Shown here: positions 8,060 to 16,701 of the stretch, in pieces
Layout: each line of letters opens with the position of its first letter
Numbering within the stretch: position 1 is the stretch's first letter
From: Bacteroidota bacterium
GTDB taxonomy: Bacteria; Bacteroidota; Bacteroidia; Chitinophagales; Saprospiraceae
Direction of reading: 5' to 3'
Assembly (NCBI GenBank): GCA_030147525.1
Contig: JASBVF010000025.1
Location: 1-64,000, forward strand
DNA: 64,000 nucleotides
Made by a program: the position numbers and the translations under genes
Notes under the pieces: model-generated
The model's input: only the letters and a program-made list of their open reading frames with translations
Databases searched by the model: none
Told to the model about the DNA's origin: nothing

Positions 8060-8962
8060 TCAAGGGTTTCTGATCGTGATGTCTCCGAAAGATATTTTGA
8101 TGGAAATGTTGGAGGAGCCGATTTTGGAGGAGAAAATGGCTTTCTTCAGCTGGTCGGTATTTTCGAGGTAGTTGAATTTCAGGTTGTTCGGCACGGAGAT
8201 ATTGCCGTAGTGGGCGGTGAGCGTGTAGCCGTAAAAGTTCGGCTTAGGATCGAAGAAATAGACGTCCGACTTTTCGGCGTCGATGTTCAGGCTGAGCAAT
8301 TCAGGGCTAGGATTGGTAAAAAACTTCAGCACGCCGTATTGCGAATTGATATTCCAGGTGCCTTTGATGTCGTACAGTGTCAGGTCGGAGCGCCGGGAGT
8401 TGATCGTGACGTCGCCGTCGATATCTTTCCCTTCCACATCGCCGAAGCGGGTGCTGATGCCGATCTTTCCCCGCAGATTTTCCAGTCCTATTTTTGAAAA
8501 CTCGCTGTTGATGCGCAGGGCGCTCGTCAGGTTGCTGACGTGGGTGAGGCCGTAGTTGTTTTTAAGATAAACCGGACAATCTTCCGGGAGGATGATGGTG
8601 TAAATTGCTTTGAGGTCGGACACCGGCTTTTTCTTGCCCTGCGGCACATTCACATAGTTGCGGAAGTATAACTTTTTGCCGTGCTGCTCGGAGGTGTAGA
8701 CCATCATTTCGAGGTCGGCCTGGGCCGTTTTTTTATCAGGGTGCTTCGCAATGATTTCCACGACCACCTTCACCTCGTTGCGGCTCCAGGTTTCCACCAG
8801 GATTTCCGCTTTTTCCCCGTCGATGTTCACCTCGTTACCGTTGAGGTAGGGGAAGGTATTTTCCACCGTTTTGGTCACCACCTGAAAAGTGGTTTGTGCG
8901 GCAAGCCCTGAGCAAACGGGCAGGCAAAACAATGGCAATAAAAACTTCAGGATATTTTTCAT
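8060..8962 (-). CDS. Exported DUF4097-like beta-helix protein
   Basis: A 300-residue protein with a signal peptide (MKNILKFLLPLFCLPVCSGLAAQ) followed by repeated short strands such as LRINSEFSKIGLENLRGKIG, TRFGDVEGKDIDGDVTINSRRSDLTLYDIKG and AHYGNISVPNNL. This is the pattern of the DUF4097/putative auto-transporter adhesin beta-solenoid. It is the last gene of a sigma, anti-sigma, exported-protein operon, an arrangement common in Bacteroidota where the exported protein may be an output or sensor of an envelope stress response. The role is inferred from context. Confidence 0.75.
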   Translation of the reverse strand: MKNILKFLLPLFCLPVCSGLAAQTTFQVVTKTVENTFPYLNGNEVNIDGEKAEILVETWSRNEVKVVVEIIAKHPDKKTAQADLEMMVYTSEQHGKKLYFRNYVNVPQGKKKPVSDLKAIYTIILPEDCPVYLKNNYGLTHVSNLTSALRINSEFSKIGLENLRGKIGISTRFGDVEGKDIDGDVTINSRRSDLTLYDIKGTWNINSQYGVLKFFTNPSPELLSLNIDAEKSDVYFFDPKPNFYGYTLTAHYGNISVPNNLKFNYLENTDQLKKAIFSSKIGSSNISIKISFGDITIRNP

Positions 8963-8973
8963 TTCAAATACGG

Positions 8974-9030
8974 ATTTGTGTATTCGGGTGTTTGCGTGTC
9001 TGAAGGCTCAACCAGGCAAATACCCGAACA
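8974..9030. repeat. GTATTCGGGTGTTTG hairpin inside the sigma operon
   Basis: TTTGTGTATTCGGGTGTTTG on the left is mirrored by CAAATACCCGAACACAC on the right. It occupies the spacer between the anti-sigma stop and the exported-protein start. The words resemble those at 22190-22276. Confidence 0.7.
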
Positions 9031-9035
9031 CACCA

Positions 9036-9659
9036 TCAAATCAACATGACCATCATTTTCTTCAAAATGCCGGTTCTTTCCAATTCAATTTCCTTGATTT
9101 GTGTGATCAGTTCAGGGTCGGAGCCAAAGGCGCCGACGGCTTCTTTCAGTTCTTCCTTGGCGGAAGTGAGTTCTTCCAGTTCCTGCTGCATTTGCCGGAA
9201 TTCCGGTTGTTCGCAGATGTATTTTTTTCCTTCGCAAATGGCCAGGTATTCCTGAAACACCTCCTCGTCTTCGTCCCAGTCATGTTCCAGCAGCAGCGGG
9301 TCTACAGTTTCTTCCGAATAACTGATAGTCACGTTATCCGGTTGGATGGTTGAAGTTTTATTCAACTGCCAGTAAGCCACCAGCAACAAAGCCAGTGAAG
9401 CTGCCACTGCCAGCGCCTGTTTCCAGCGCATCGCCACCAATTTGCCCTTCGCCGGTGCGGACAATTGCTGTTCGATGCGATCCCAGACATTGGCCGGCGG
9501 CTCGTATTGCGGCAGCGACTTCAGCAAAGCTGAAGGAATGTGGTCCGCTCGTTCCCCGCTGATTTCGTCCTCAATTTTCATCCAGAGATCATCCGGCGGC
9601 TGATGCTCCTTGAGCGAGGAAAGCGCTTCTACCAATGTTTTTTTGTTATGCTCTTTCAT
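9036..9659 (-). CDS. Membrane-anchored anti-sigma-like protein
   Basis: A 207-residue protein with an acidic cytoplasmic N-terminal part (residues 1-77), one transmembrane helix at about 80-97 (ALAVAASLALLLVAYWQL), and a periplasmic part ending in a coiled coil (FRQMQQELEELTSAKEELKEA) and a hydrophobic tail. It sits 59 nt behind an ECF sigma gene, so it is very likely its anti-sigma partner, but no zinc-anti-sigma HxxxCxxC motif is present. The N-terminal repeats PPDDLWMKIEDE and PPANVWDRIEQQ are a visible internal duplication. Confidence 0.75.
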   Translation of the reverse strand: MKEHNKKTLVEALSSLKEHQPPDDLWMKIEDEISGERADHIPSALLKSLPQYEPPANVWDRIEQQLSAPAKGKLVAMRWKQALAVAASLALLLVAYWQLNKTSTIQPDNVTISYSEETVDPLLLEHDWDEDEEVFQEYLAICEGKKYICEQPEFRQMQQELEELTSAKEELKEAVGAFGSDPELITQIKEIELERTGILKKMMVMLI

Positions 9660-9682
9660 TGCTGTGAATTTTAAAATCCGTT

Positions 9683-9724
9683 CCTCTCACCCTCTCACTC
9701 TCTCACCTTCTCAACCTCTCAAAC
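9683..9724. repeat. CTCTCACC word array
   Basis: Direct copies of CTCTCACC, CTCTCACT, TTCTCAAC and CTCTCAAA run between the sigma stop and anti-sigma start. Unlike most other arrays it has no mirrored arm. Confidence 0.75.
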
Positions 9725-10255
9725 CTCATCCTTCAAAATCTCCCTGAGCCGTTTTTTGGAATAAAACAACTGCGATTTGGAGGTTCCTTCGGAAATGCCG
9801 AGCAGGGCCGCCACTTCTTTATGGCTGTAGCCCTCCACTTCGACGAGGGTGAAAACCGTCCGGTAGCCGTCCGGCAGGGAGAGTATTGCCTTTTCGAGGT
9901 ATTCGGCATCGAGGTAATGGCCCCAATCGACCTGCGCACCGGGCGGCAGGTCATCCACCGATTCGAAAAACTTTTTGTCTTTACGTAAATGGCTGTATGC
10001 TGTTCGCACGACGATGGTCTTAATCCAGGCGCCCAGCGTAGACTCCGCCCGGAAGGACGACAAGCCCCGAAAGACCTTGACAAAAGCATCCTGCAACACA
10101 TCATTGGCTTCCTCGAAATCTCCCGTAATCCGGTAGGCGAGCGTGTACATAGCCTTCTTGTACTTGTCGTACAGTTTTTTCTGTGCCAGTCTGTCTTTTG
10201 CCAAACAGGATTGCACGAGTTCCGCCTCGGTCATGCCAATCTGGTAGTTAGTCAT
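9719..10255 (-). CDS. ECF-type RNA polymerase sigma factor
   Basis: A 178-residue sigma-70 family protein. Region 2 covers about residues 20-90 (LYDKYKKAMYTLAYRITGDFEEANDVLQDAFVKVFRGLSSF) and region 4 about 120-175 (LEKAILSLPDGYRTVFTLVEVEGYSHKEVAALLGISEGTSKSQLFYSKKRLREIL), the helix-turn-helix that reads the -35 element. Regions 1 and 3 are missing, as in ECF factors. It heads an operon with a membrane anti-sigma protein and an exported beta-solenoid protein. A TATTTTTG box lies about 25 nt upstream. Confidence 0.92.
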   Translation of the reverse strand: MTNYQIGMTEAELVQSCLAKDRLAQKKLYDKYKKAMYTLAYRITGDFEEANDVLQDAFVKVFRGLSSFRAESTLGAWIKTIVVRTAYSHLRKDKKFFESVDDLPPGAQVDWGHYLDAEYLEKAILSLPDGYRTVFTLVEVEGYSHKEVAALLGISEGTSKSQLFYSKKRLREILKDEV

Positions 10256-10278
10256 TGATGCAGTTCGATTTCAAGTTA

Positions 10279-10286
10279 CAAAAATA
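10279..10286 (-). promoter_or_regulatory. -7 box of the sigma operon
   Basis: TATTTTTG on the minus strand, matching TAnnTTTG, ends 23 nt before the sigma ATG. Confidence 0.55.
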
Positions 10287-10349
10287 AGGTGCCGGCAAAC
10301 GCTGCCGGGGTTGTACCCCCGCAGCGATGAAGGTAGTTTTTTTAATGAA

Positions 10350-10436
10350 AAAATGGAATGCAGCTACAACACCGCATTCCATTTCGGGATATTGGGACGG
10401 GACACCAATATCTCAATATCCTGATATTCTAATTTC
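10350..10436 (-). terminator. Hairpins downstream of the barrel protein gene
   Basis: The stem TGGAATGC (10354-10361) with GCATTCCA (10374-10381) is followed on the minus strand by TTTTTTCATT, a usable intrinsic terminator. Just upstream, 10388-10430 is another mirrored word pair (GATATTGG with CCAATATC). A third hairpin, CGCTGC..GCAGCG, lies near 10299-10325. Confidence 0.7.
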
Positions 10437-11060
10437 TTAAAACGAGAATCCCGCCGTCAGCACCCATCTGGTGGGAGCGTCGGAGAACTTCACGTCATTG
10501 CCACCGATGCGCATGTGCTCGCCGAACTTGGTAAAGTTTCCTTCGTAGCGGAGATCCACCAGGATTTTCCAGATGTCGAGGCCCACGCCAGCCTGGTAGC
10601 CCATGGTAAAGTCATTGAATCTTTTTTCGTAACCGGAAACTTCATCTTCGATTTCCGATTTGCTGGCCACGTAAACATGACCTACCGGCCCACCTTCCAA
10701 ACGAAGCGGACCGAGCTTGAATCCAAGCATGAGCGGGATGTCGAGGTTGCGGTATTTTTCGCTTAAAACTTTGTCCATCAGGCCGCTCTGAAAGTCAGTG
10801 ACAGCAAAATTAACGGTGGACGAATTCAGCAACAATTCAGGCTGAAGGTATATCCGGTCGGTGAGGGAAGCTCTGGCAAACACGCCAAAGTGGAAGCCGT
10901 AGTCGGCATCCTGGATGGCAATTTTGACGCCGTCAGACTGAACGGATTCTTTATTCAGATTCATGGAACTCAAGCCTGCCCGCAGACCGTAGCGGATTTG
11001 TGCCTCTGAGTTCATCGTAAAAAACAAAAGCGCAATTACTAAAAATGCTAATTTTTTCAT
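10437..11060 (-). CDS. Outer-membrane beta-barrel protein (PorT-like family)
   Basis: A 207-residue protein with signal peptide MKKLAFLVIALLFFTMNSEAQ and a small barrel of the OMP_b-brl_2 type: it begins IRYGLRAGLSSMNL, continues DYGFHFGVFARASLTDRIYLQPELLLNSS, LDIPLMLGFKLGPLRLEGGPVGHV and ends RWVLTAGFSF. This pattern is typical of many Bacteroidota porin-family proteins with no known substrate. It stands alone, with a terminator behind it and engB divergent in front. Confidence 0.85.
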   Translation of the reverse strand: MKKLAFLVIALLFFTMNSEAQIRYGLRAGLSSMNLNKESVQSDGVKIAIQDADYGFHFGVFARASLTDRIYLQPELLLNSSTVNFAVTDFQSGLMDKVLSEKYRNLDIPLMLGFKLGPLRLEGGPVGHVYVASKSEIEDEVSGYEKRFNDFTMGYQAGVGLDIWKILVDLRYEGNFTKFGEHMRIGGNDVKFSDAPTRWVLTAGFSF

Positions 11061-11219
11061 GGTGATATGGTTTTGATGATAGATCTGTTAAACGATGCAA
11101 TTTTTCAAAATGATGTACAGCCGAATAAATTTCCCCTACCTGTTAACTCGCTTTAACGAATACTTTACCATTCCTTAAGAGCTGTGGACAGCAGAAGCGG
11201 CAGATACACCAAATTGAGT

Positions 11220-11227
11220 TACATTTG
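11220..11227 (+). promoter_or_regulatory. -7 box of engB
   Basis: TACATTTG, a full match to TAnnTTTG, 68 nt before the engB ATG. Confidence 0.55.
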
Positions 11228-11295
11228 CGGCCGGAGGCCAAATGCTGACGCCCTGACCCTGATCACGTAAAATTTTGTACCAAAAAACAAGCGGC

Positions 11296-11901
11296 ATGGA
11301 TATCATTGATGCGAAATACATGGGGAGCTTTCCCCAATACGAACTTTGCCCGGAAGCAAAACTGCCCGAATATGCTTTTATCGGCCGCTCGAACGTGGGC
11401 AAATCCTCATTGATCAATACAATTTGCGAACGAAAAGGACTTGCGCACGTCTCGAAAAAACCCGGTAAAACGCAGGCCATCAACTTTTACCAGATGGATG
11501 AAAGCTGGTACCTGGTGGATTTGCCCGGCTACGGCTACGCCAAGACTGCCCGGAAAAGGAGGAAAACATGGGGCCGCATGATTTCAGAATACCTGCTCCG
11601 CCGCCCGACTTTGCAATGTGCTTTTGTACTGATCGACGCCAATGTGCCTCCGCAGGACCTCGACCGGGAATTCATCAACTGGCTCGGTGAAAACCGGATT
11701 CCTTTTGTGCTCACTTACACTAAAGTGGACAAGTTGACCAAAAATCAACTGGCCAGTAACCTGGCAGCTATTCGCAAATCGCTGCTGGAATTCTGGAGTG
11801 AGTTACCGCAGGAATTTATCACCTCATCCGAGCATAACATTGGCAGAGACGACATCATTGATTTCATCAGTGATCTGAATAAAATCGTACCTGACAAATA
11901 G
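11296..11901 (+). CDS. engB: Ribosome biogenesis GTPase EngB/YsxC
   Basis: A 201-residue GTPase needed for 50S subunit assembly. G1 is GRSNVGKSS at residues 30-38, the G2 threonine lies in KKPGKTQAINFY, G3 is DLPGYGYA, G4 is TKVDK and G5 is around TSSEHNIG. The full set and the family-typical K(P)GKTQ and LPGYGYA are present. An in-frame TTG at 11275 is possible, but the ATG at 11296 gives the usual N-terminus. Followed 63 nt later by plsB on the same strand. Confidence 0.95.
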   Translation: MDIIDAKYMGSFPQYELCPEAKLPEYAFIGRSNVGKSSLINTICERKGLAHVSKKPGKTQAINFYQMDESWYLVDLPGYGYAKTARKRRKTWGRMISEYLLRRPTLQCAFVLIDANVPPQDLDREFINWLGENRIPFVLTYTKVDKLTKNQLASNLAAIRKSLLEFWSELPQEFITSSEHNIGRDDIIDFISDLNKIVPDK

Positions 11902-11964
11902 GATTTTTTGTTTTTTGGCATTGAACAAAGTGACCTAATCAAATCTAAAAATCGAACGGTAGCC

Positions 11965-13674
11965 ATGGCAGAAGGTTCAAAAATCTATCCTCACGTCTTT
12001 CCGGATATGGAAGAATGGCCGATCTATAAATTACTGGCCGATCGCAAGAATTTCGTGGAGGAAATTGACAGCTTCACCTACAAACGCCTGCTGAAGCTGC
12101 ATGGCGATGAAATTCACGACATCATTGCCTCCACGATCTATCTGGAACGTATCCGGATCAAAGAAGAACCCTGGAAAGTAGACCCGCCCAATGAGTATGC
12201 CTTCTGGAAAAAAATGAGCCGCAAACTGCTCGGCAAATCCCCGCAACCTTCTGAAGAGGAAGCCAAATCCGCTGCGGAGTCTGTCTTGCGCACCATCATT
12301 CACCGCTATTCCGAAGAGATTGTCGGAACCTTTCGCATCTCCACGTTTCTGTTTGCCCGCACATTTTTAACAGTATTCTTCAACCGCCTGCTCAACACGG
12401 CTGCCGGCCGGAACATGAAGCGGATTTTCGGTAGAAAATACAAAGTTTACGAACGTCTGCTGACCAAAGGCGAAGTAGAAAAACTGCGTTCACTGATGAC
12501 CAAAGGCACCGTCATCATCGTACCGACGCACTCCAGCAACCTCGACTCCATTCTCATCGGGTATGCTTTGGATACCATCGCAGGCCTTCCGTCCTTCTCT
12601 TACGGCGCCGGCCTGAACCTCTACAATACCGGCTACACCGCCTACTTCATGAACCGCCTCGGCGCTTACCGGGTGGATCGCCGGAAGAAAAACCCTGTTT
12701 ATCTCGAAACCCTGAAGGCCATGTCCAATCTGTCTATTCAGCGGGGAACGAACAGTCTGTTTTTTCCGGGAGGCACCCGCAGCCGGTCCGGTGCTCTGGA
12801 AAATAAGCTCAAAATGGGACTGCTCGGTACGGCCATGGAGGCCCAGCGGGCCATTTACCAGCAAGGCCGCTCCGAGAAAATATTCATCGTGCCGCTTATC
12901 CTCAGTTACCACGTCGTGCTGGAAGCGAAATACCTCATCGAACAGCACCTGCAAAGGATTGGACGTGAGCGCTACATCAAGTCGAGGGATGAGTTTTACA
13001 GCCTTCGAAAACTGCTGAAGTTCGGCTGGAATTTCTTTTCACAACCTTCGGAGATTACGCTTTCCTTCGGTAAACCGCTGGACGTACTCGGTAACTTTGT
13101 GGATGAAAACGGCAACAGTACCGACCGTTTAGGCAACCCGATTAACGTGAGGGACTACTTCCTGACTGATGGCGAAGTGACTGAAAACCTGCAACGGGAA
13201 TCGGAGTACACCATCATGCTGGCCGACCGCATCGTCGAACGTTACCACAAGGAAAATATCGTGTTGACCAGCCACGTGGTCGCTTATGCTGCTTTCATTA
13301 TTTTAAGAAAGGAAAACCCCGGCCTTGATCTCTTCGGCGTCCTGCGCCTGCCACCGGACGACTACATTTTTCCGATGGATGCCATGCGGGAAGTTGTCGG
13401 ACAATTGAAGGATGAACTGATTGATATGCGGGAAAAAGGCAGAATCAAGCTATCAAGGCAAATCATGTTCGACGTGGACGACCTGATCAAAGACGGCGTA
13501 CGCAAGCTGGGCGTTTATCATGTTGAAAAGCCGTTGGTTATTAATCAAAAAGGCCAGCTTGCCAGCCAGGATTTCAAGCTGTTGTATTTCTACCACAACC
13601 GCCTCGACAATTACCGGCTTGATAAAAAACTGAATTACAACAAAGTGCAGATGGAAGAGGCAATGGAGGTGTAG
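11965..13674 (+). CDS. plsB: Glycerol-3-phosphate acyltransferase-like protein (PlsB type)
   Basis: A 569-residue acyltransferase. The catalytic HxxxxD is H189-SSNL-D194 (THSSNLD) and the substrate loop is PGGTRSRSG at 268-276, where PEGTRSRSG is usual. C-terminal residues are alpha/beta with no membrane helix. The ATG at 11965 follows a region unlike coding sequence, so the upstream start at 11908 is not favoured. It acylates the sn-1 position of glycerol-3-phosphate in phospholipid synthesis by family assignment; shorter than E. coli PlsB (about 800 residues) but typical for Bacteroidota. Likely co-transcribed with engB. Confidence 0.85.
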   Translation: MAEGSKIYPHVFPDMEEWPIYKLLADRKNFVEEIDSFTYKRLLKLHGDEIHDIIASTIYLERIRIKEEPWKVDPPNEYAFWKKMSRKLLGKSPQPSEEEAKSAAESVLRTIIHRYSEEIVGTFRISTFLFARTFLTVFFNRLLNTAAGRNMKRIFGRKYKVYERLLTKGEVEKLRSLMTKGTVIIVPTHSSNLDSILIGYALDTIAGLPSFSYGAGLNLYNTGYTAYFMNRLGAYRVDRRKKNPVYLETLKAMSNLSIQRGTNSLFFPGGTRSRSGALENKLKMGLLGTAMEAQRAIYQQGRSEKIFIVPLILSYHVVLEAKYLIEQHLQRIGRERYIKSRDEFYSLRKLLKFGWNFFSQPSEITLSFGKPLDVLGNFVDENGNSTDRLGNPINVRDYFLTDGEVTENLQRESEYTIMLADRIVERYHKENIVLTSHVVAYAAFIILRKENPGLDLFGVLRLPPDDYIFPMDAMREVVGQLKDELIDMREKGRIKLSRQIMFDVDDLIKDGVRKLGVYHVEKPLVINQKGQLASQDFKLLYFYHNRLDNYRLDKKLNYNKVQMEEAMEV

Positions 13675-13757
13675 GGTTAGCGGCGAAAAGGATTTGAGAA
13701 CATATTTTCCCGGTGATCAGCAATTTATAGGGCGGGCCTTTAAAGGTATCTGAGCAA

Positions 13758-14894
13758 TCACCTTTGATCCAGTATTTGCTCCAATACCTTCTCCGTTTTA
13801 CCAAAGTAAGAACTTAAAACTGACAGGGAAAATCCAAACTGCTTCAGCTGTTTCACCAGATACTGTTCAACTGCTTGAGGTGTTCGCAAAGTTCTGGCAG
13901 TGGTAATGGATGAGCGCAGGCCTTCCACTTTTTTATCAGCACTGTTCTTTCTGAATTCCCGGACGAATGCCAGGCTAAGCCCACTGATATCAGCAATGGT
14001 TTCTTCATTGAAATTTTTGATAATGAGTTTGACGAGCAGGTTTATCTTTTCTTCAAGGTGAGAGATCATACGTTCTTTTTCTATACCGACCTCCATACCT
14101 TTTTCCATACCTTTTTCCATACCCTCCTGTATCAGAGTATTCCATAAGCTGCCGGCAATTGGTTCGATCATTTTAGGTAATTTTTTAGTGAAATCCTGAA
14201 ATTCTTTCCCTTCGTAACGAAAGGCCTGAAAAATGTAAGTCAAAAGACTGCGCAAGAAGAATAATTTCCGGGCCTCGTCCATTTCCTCTTCGACAAATAT
14301 AAAAATCTCCTGTGAGAATTGTTCTATGAACTCCTTGTCATTCTTGTGCTTAAAAACCAGAAACGCACTTCGCAGGTACAAACTGGCGCTTTGATGGATG
14401 ATCAGGTCATCTGAAATATCCTTCAGGTCGATCAATTCAAAATCAAAGTGTGGAATGTATTTTTCAAACCGCTGATCGGGCATTTCAAAAAAGCTGACAA
14501 AACTCCGTTTTTTCCATTTACCCTCTCCGTGATAGACAACTATCGGCAGCACCAGTGTAAGCAACTCGTTTGATTTGTATTGATGGTCGTAAGCCTCGGT
14601 CAGGTAACGCAAAAGCTGGATAAAAATATTCTTCGGAATGTAACTCTTATGCTCCAGCAGGAACGATAGTTTTAAGCTACCTTCCCGGTCTTTCCATTGA
14701 CAGGAATAAATAATATCGGAGAAATACTGCCGCAGGTTTTCATTGATGAATGAATCCGGCTCTTTTTTCAGCGTGCTGAAATCAAGGTGAGAAGCGATCC
14801 AGGAGGGCAGGAAGTTTTTTAGAAAAGCCTCTACCTCAGCAGGCATCGAAAATGTAACTTTAAAGAGATCGTCGTGCGGTGTGTTTTCTTTCAT
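13758..14894 (-). CDS. Rpn/YhgA-type PD-(D/E)XK nuclease (recombination-promoting)
   Basis: A 378-residue protein of the Rpn family (formerly Transposase_31). It opens with HDDLFK, followed by FLKNFLPSW, and has the nuclease core with D60 (FSDIIYS) and E81-H-K83 (FLLEHKSYIPKN). Residues 255-275 carry a repetitive GMEKGMEKGMEVGIEKE segment common in this family, coding for a helical tail; the C-terminus ends in a helical domain. Rpn proteins are calcium-stimulated DNA endonucleases that act in trans on recombination, and some are considered mobile or defence-linked. No inverted repeats mark an element here. It is convergent with plsB. Confidence 0.85.
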   Translation of the reverse strand: MKENTPHDDLFKVTFSMPAEVEAFLKNFLPSWIASHLDFSTLKKEPDSFINENLRQYFSDIIYSCQWKDREGSLKLSFLLEHKSYIPKNIFIQLLRYLTEAYDHQYKSNELLTLVLPIVVYHGEGKWKKRSFVSFFEMPDQRFEKYIPHFDFELIDLKDISDDLIIHQSASLYLRSAFLVFKHKNDKEFIEQFSQEIFIFVEEEMDEARKLFFLRSLLTYIFQAFRYEGKEFQDFTKKLPKMIEPIAGSLWNTLIQEGMEKGMEKGMEVGIEKERMISHLEEKINLLVKLIIKNFNEETIADISGLSLAFVREFRKNSADKKVEGLRSSITTARTLRTPQAVEQYLVKQLKQFGFSLSVLSSYFGKTEKVLEQILDQR

Positions 14895-15008
14895 AGTTTG
14901 CCAGGGCTCAAGGTTTTAAGGGAGAAAGATAAATGCATTTCGTGTCTTTTCAAGTAAAACCCAAAACCCTGAACACATAAAAATTCCCCTAAAGCCTAAC
15001 CTCGTCTC

Positions 15009-16112
15009 TCATTTCAAAAAACCCCGCACTCCCGGTGGACGGATCAATTTCGAAATATGCGAAGCCACCAGCTTGATTTCATTTATGTCTTTCGTCTCTG
15101 CAATTTTTGACTTTGTAAGAATGAAATCCAGGAAATGACGGGCTTCCAGCGTGTCGAATTGCATGGAATATTCGAAGTAAAAACCCAGATCTTCCAGCGG
15201 CATGCAATGGGTAAAAACATAGGTCTCCCGCCAAAGATCGTAGTAAACGATAAAGCGGGGCCGTGGAAAAACATTACTGAACACATTGAGAAACAGCGGC
15301 GACTCCAGGTAGCGCTCGTTGTCGTAACCAAAGATATTGGCCTCGTAAGCCGGATAGTACAGAATCTGGCAACTGATACCCACCTCCATCAAGGCCTGGC
15401 CCAACTTCATCAGTTTTTCACTCAAAACTTTTACAGGAGTCCGTTCCTCCGAAAAATGCTGGTACTTGATCCAGTCCCCTGATTTGAGATCGTAAAACTC
15501 TACCTCCTCCGGCTTGCCGATGCGAAGCTTGTAATCGAACCGCTGATAGCCGGGCACCACATAGCCCGGATAGTAGTAGTCGTAACCCAACTCCATTCCG
15601 AACTGAATTTCCTGCAACATCGTGAACAGCCCAAGGCTGTAAGACGAATAATCCGGATCGTAAACACCCTTGATACTGGCCAGGCTTTTTTTACCCAAAT
15701 CAAAAAAGCTGAACGCTATCAGGCGTTTTCTGTCGTAAACGGATACCTCGTAGGAAGAGAAAATGTTATACTCGACATTGTCCATCAGGCTGGCTGTAAG
15801 CGTTGGTGAAAGCCGGCCATTAAAGTGGTCTTTGTAATACTGGAACAATCCTTCCTTTTCCACATCGATGACACCCGGCCGCACAACTACCCTGAAATCC
15901 TGGTGGATTTTATTCATGATCTTCCGCAGGCTTTTCCTGAAGCGGTAATTTTTAAGCGGGAGTCTGGTCCAGAGAGGGGAATACAGGTTGTCTTCAAAAA
16001 ACAAAAAATGGCAGGTAAAAATAGCCTGCCCCATGCGATACCATGCTTTGCGCAGGTACTCATCGAGTTCTTCACCAGTGATAGATCCAGGGAAATGTTT
16101 TTCAGTAAACAT
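15009..16112 (-). CDS. Arginyl-tRNA-protein transferase (ATE/Bpt)-like protein
   Basis: A 367-residue protein whose middle resembles the GNAT-like C-terminal domain of arginyl/leucyl-tRNA-protein transferases: SVYDRKRLIAFSFFDLGKKSLASIKGVYDPDYSSYSLGLFTMLQEIQFGMELGYDYYYPGYVVPGYQRFDYKLRIG, covering about residues 118-200. In ATE enzymes the matching block reads YDPDY-SLG-...-YY-GYYI-...-YK. An N-terminal Cys cluster typical of full ATE is missing and only about 100 C-terminal residues are unrelated. A role in N-degron tagging is possible but unproven; the resemblance is by eye. Confidence 0.6.
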   Translation of the reverse strand: MFTEKHFPGSITGEELDEYLRKAWYRMGQAIFTCHFLFFEDNLYSPLWTRLPLKNYRFRKSLRKIMNKIHQDFRVVVRPGVIDVEKEGLFQYYKDHFNGRLSPTLTASLMDNVEYNIFSSYEVSVYDRKRLIAFSFFDLGKKSLASIKGVYDPDYSSYSLGLFTMLQEIQFGMELGYDYYYPGYVVPGYQRFDYKLRIGKPEEVEFYDLKSGDWIKYQHFSEERTPVKVLSEKLMKLGQALMEVGISCQILYYPAYEANIFGYDNERYLESPLFLNVFSNVFPRPRFIVYYDLWRETYVFTHCMPLEDLGFYFEYSMQFDTLEARHFLDFILTKSKIAETKDINEIKLVASHISKLIRPPGVRGFLK

Positions 16113-16143
16113 TTAAACAGTTGGAGGTTATGCTCAGCCAGTG

Positions 16144-16151
16144 TATTTTTG
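16144..16151 (+). promoter_or_regulatory. -7 box of the small exported protein gene
   Basis: TATTTTTG, a full match to TAnnTTTG, 47 nt before the ATG at 16199. Confidence 0.5.
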
Positions 16152-16198
16152 GCGGTGTTCACAATTGAACGAATAAGACATAAAACAATCCATTTTTC

Positions 16199-16651
16199 AT
16201 GAAAGCGCAAAGCATCCTTCTCGCATTTTTTGTCCTAACTACACCATTTATGGCATTCACTCAGGAAAAACAGCGTGAACTAACGCCTGAGCAGCAAATC
16301 GACCTGCGGAGGGGAACACTGGAAAACTTTGACAATTACCTGCTTCGTCTGGAGGCTGCCTTTCAGGAAAATGAGCTGCAAAGCATGGAAGATATCCGCA
16401 CCGAGCTTGTAAAAATTATGGCCGGTGAAATAAAATCCACCCAAAAAACATTTCACGAAAACCCTCTGGCCCAGCAGGCTTCCGGCCTTTTCAAAAGCCA
16501 ATCCCAACGCTTGAACGACTTCACGGCCTATCAATTTTATACCCTCAAAGATCAACCTGAAAATCAAAAAACCGCCCCGTTTTTCACCACCCTCAACCAC
16601 TTCAGGCAAGGAATCACCGAAGCCATTCAGGCCATGGAAACAGCTCGTTAA
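16199..16651 (+). CDS. Small exported helical protein, unknown family
   Basis: A 150-residue protein with a signal peptide (MKAQSILLAFFVLTTPFMAFTQ) and a mature part of amphipathic helices rich in Gln, Glu and Leu (LTPEQQIDLRRGTLENFDNYLLRLEAAFQENELQSMEDI). No Cys, no known motif. It is divergent from the ATE-like gene and immediately upstream of folC, which follows on the same strand. Function not recognised. Confidence 0.7.
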   Translation: MKAQSILLAFFVLTTPFMAFTQEKQRELTPEQQIDLRRGTLENFDNYLLRLEAAFQENELQSMEDIRTELVKIMAGEIKSTQKTFHENPLAQQASGLFKSQSQRLNDFTAYQFYTLKDQPENQKTAPFFTTLNHFRQGITEAIQAMETAR

Positions 16652-16701
16652 GGGATTTGAAATCAGTTCCCGCAATTCCTAATCACAAGCCAATCACCGT
16701 T

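Noticed and set aside
13758-14894. Rpn-type gene as a complete mobile element
   Set aside because: No terminal inverted repeats or target duplications are visible around it.
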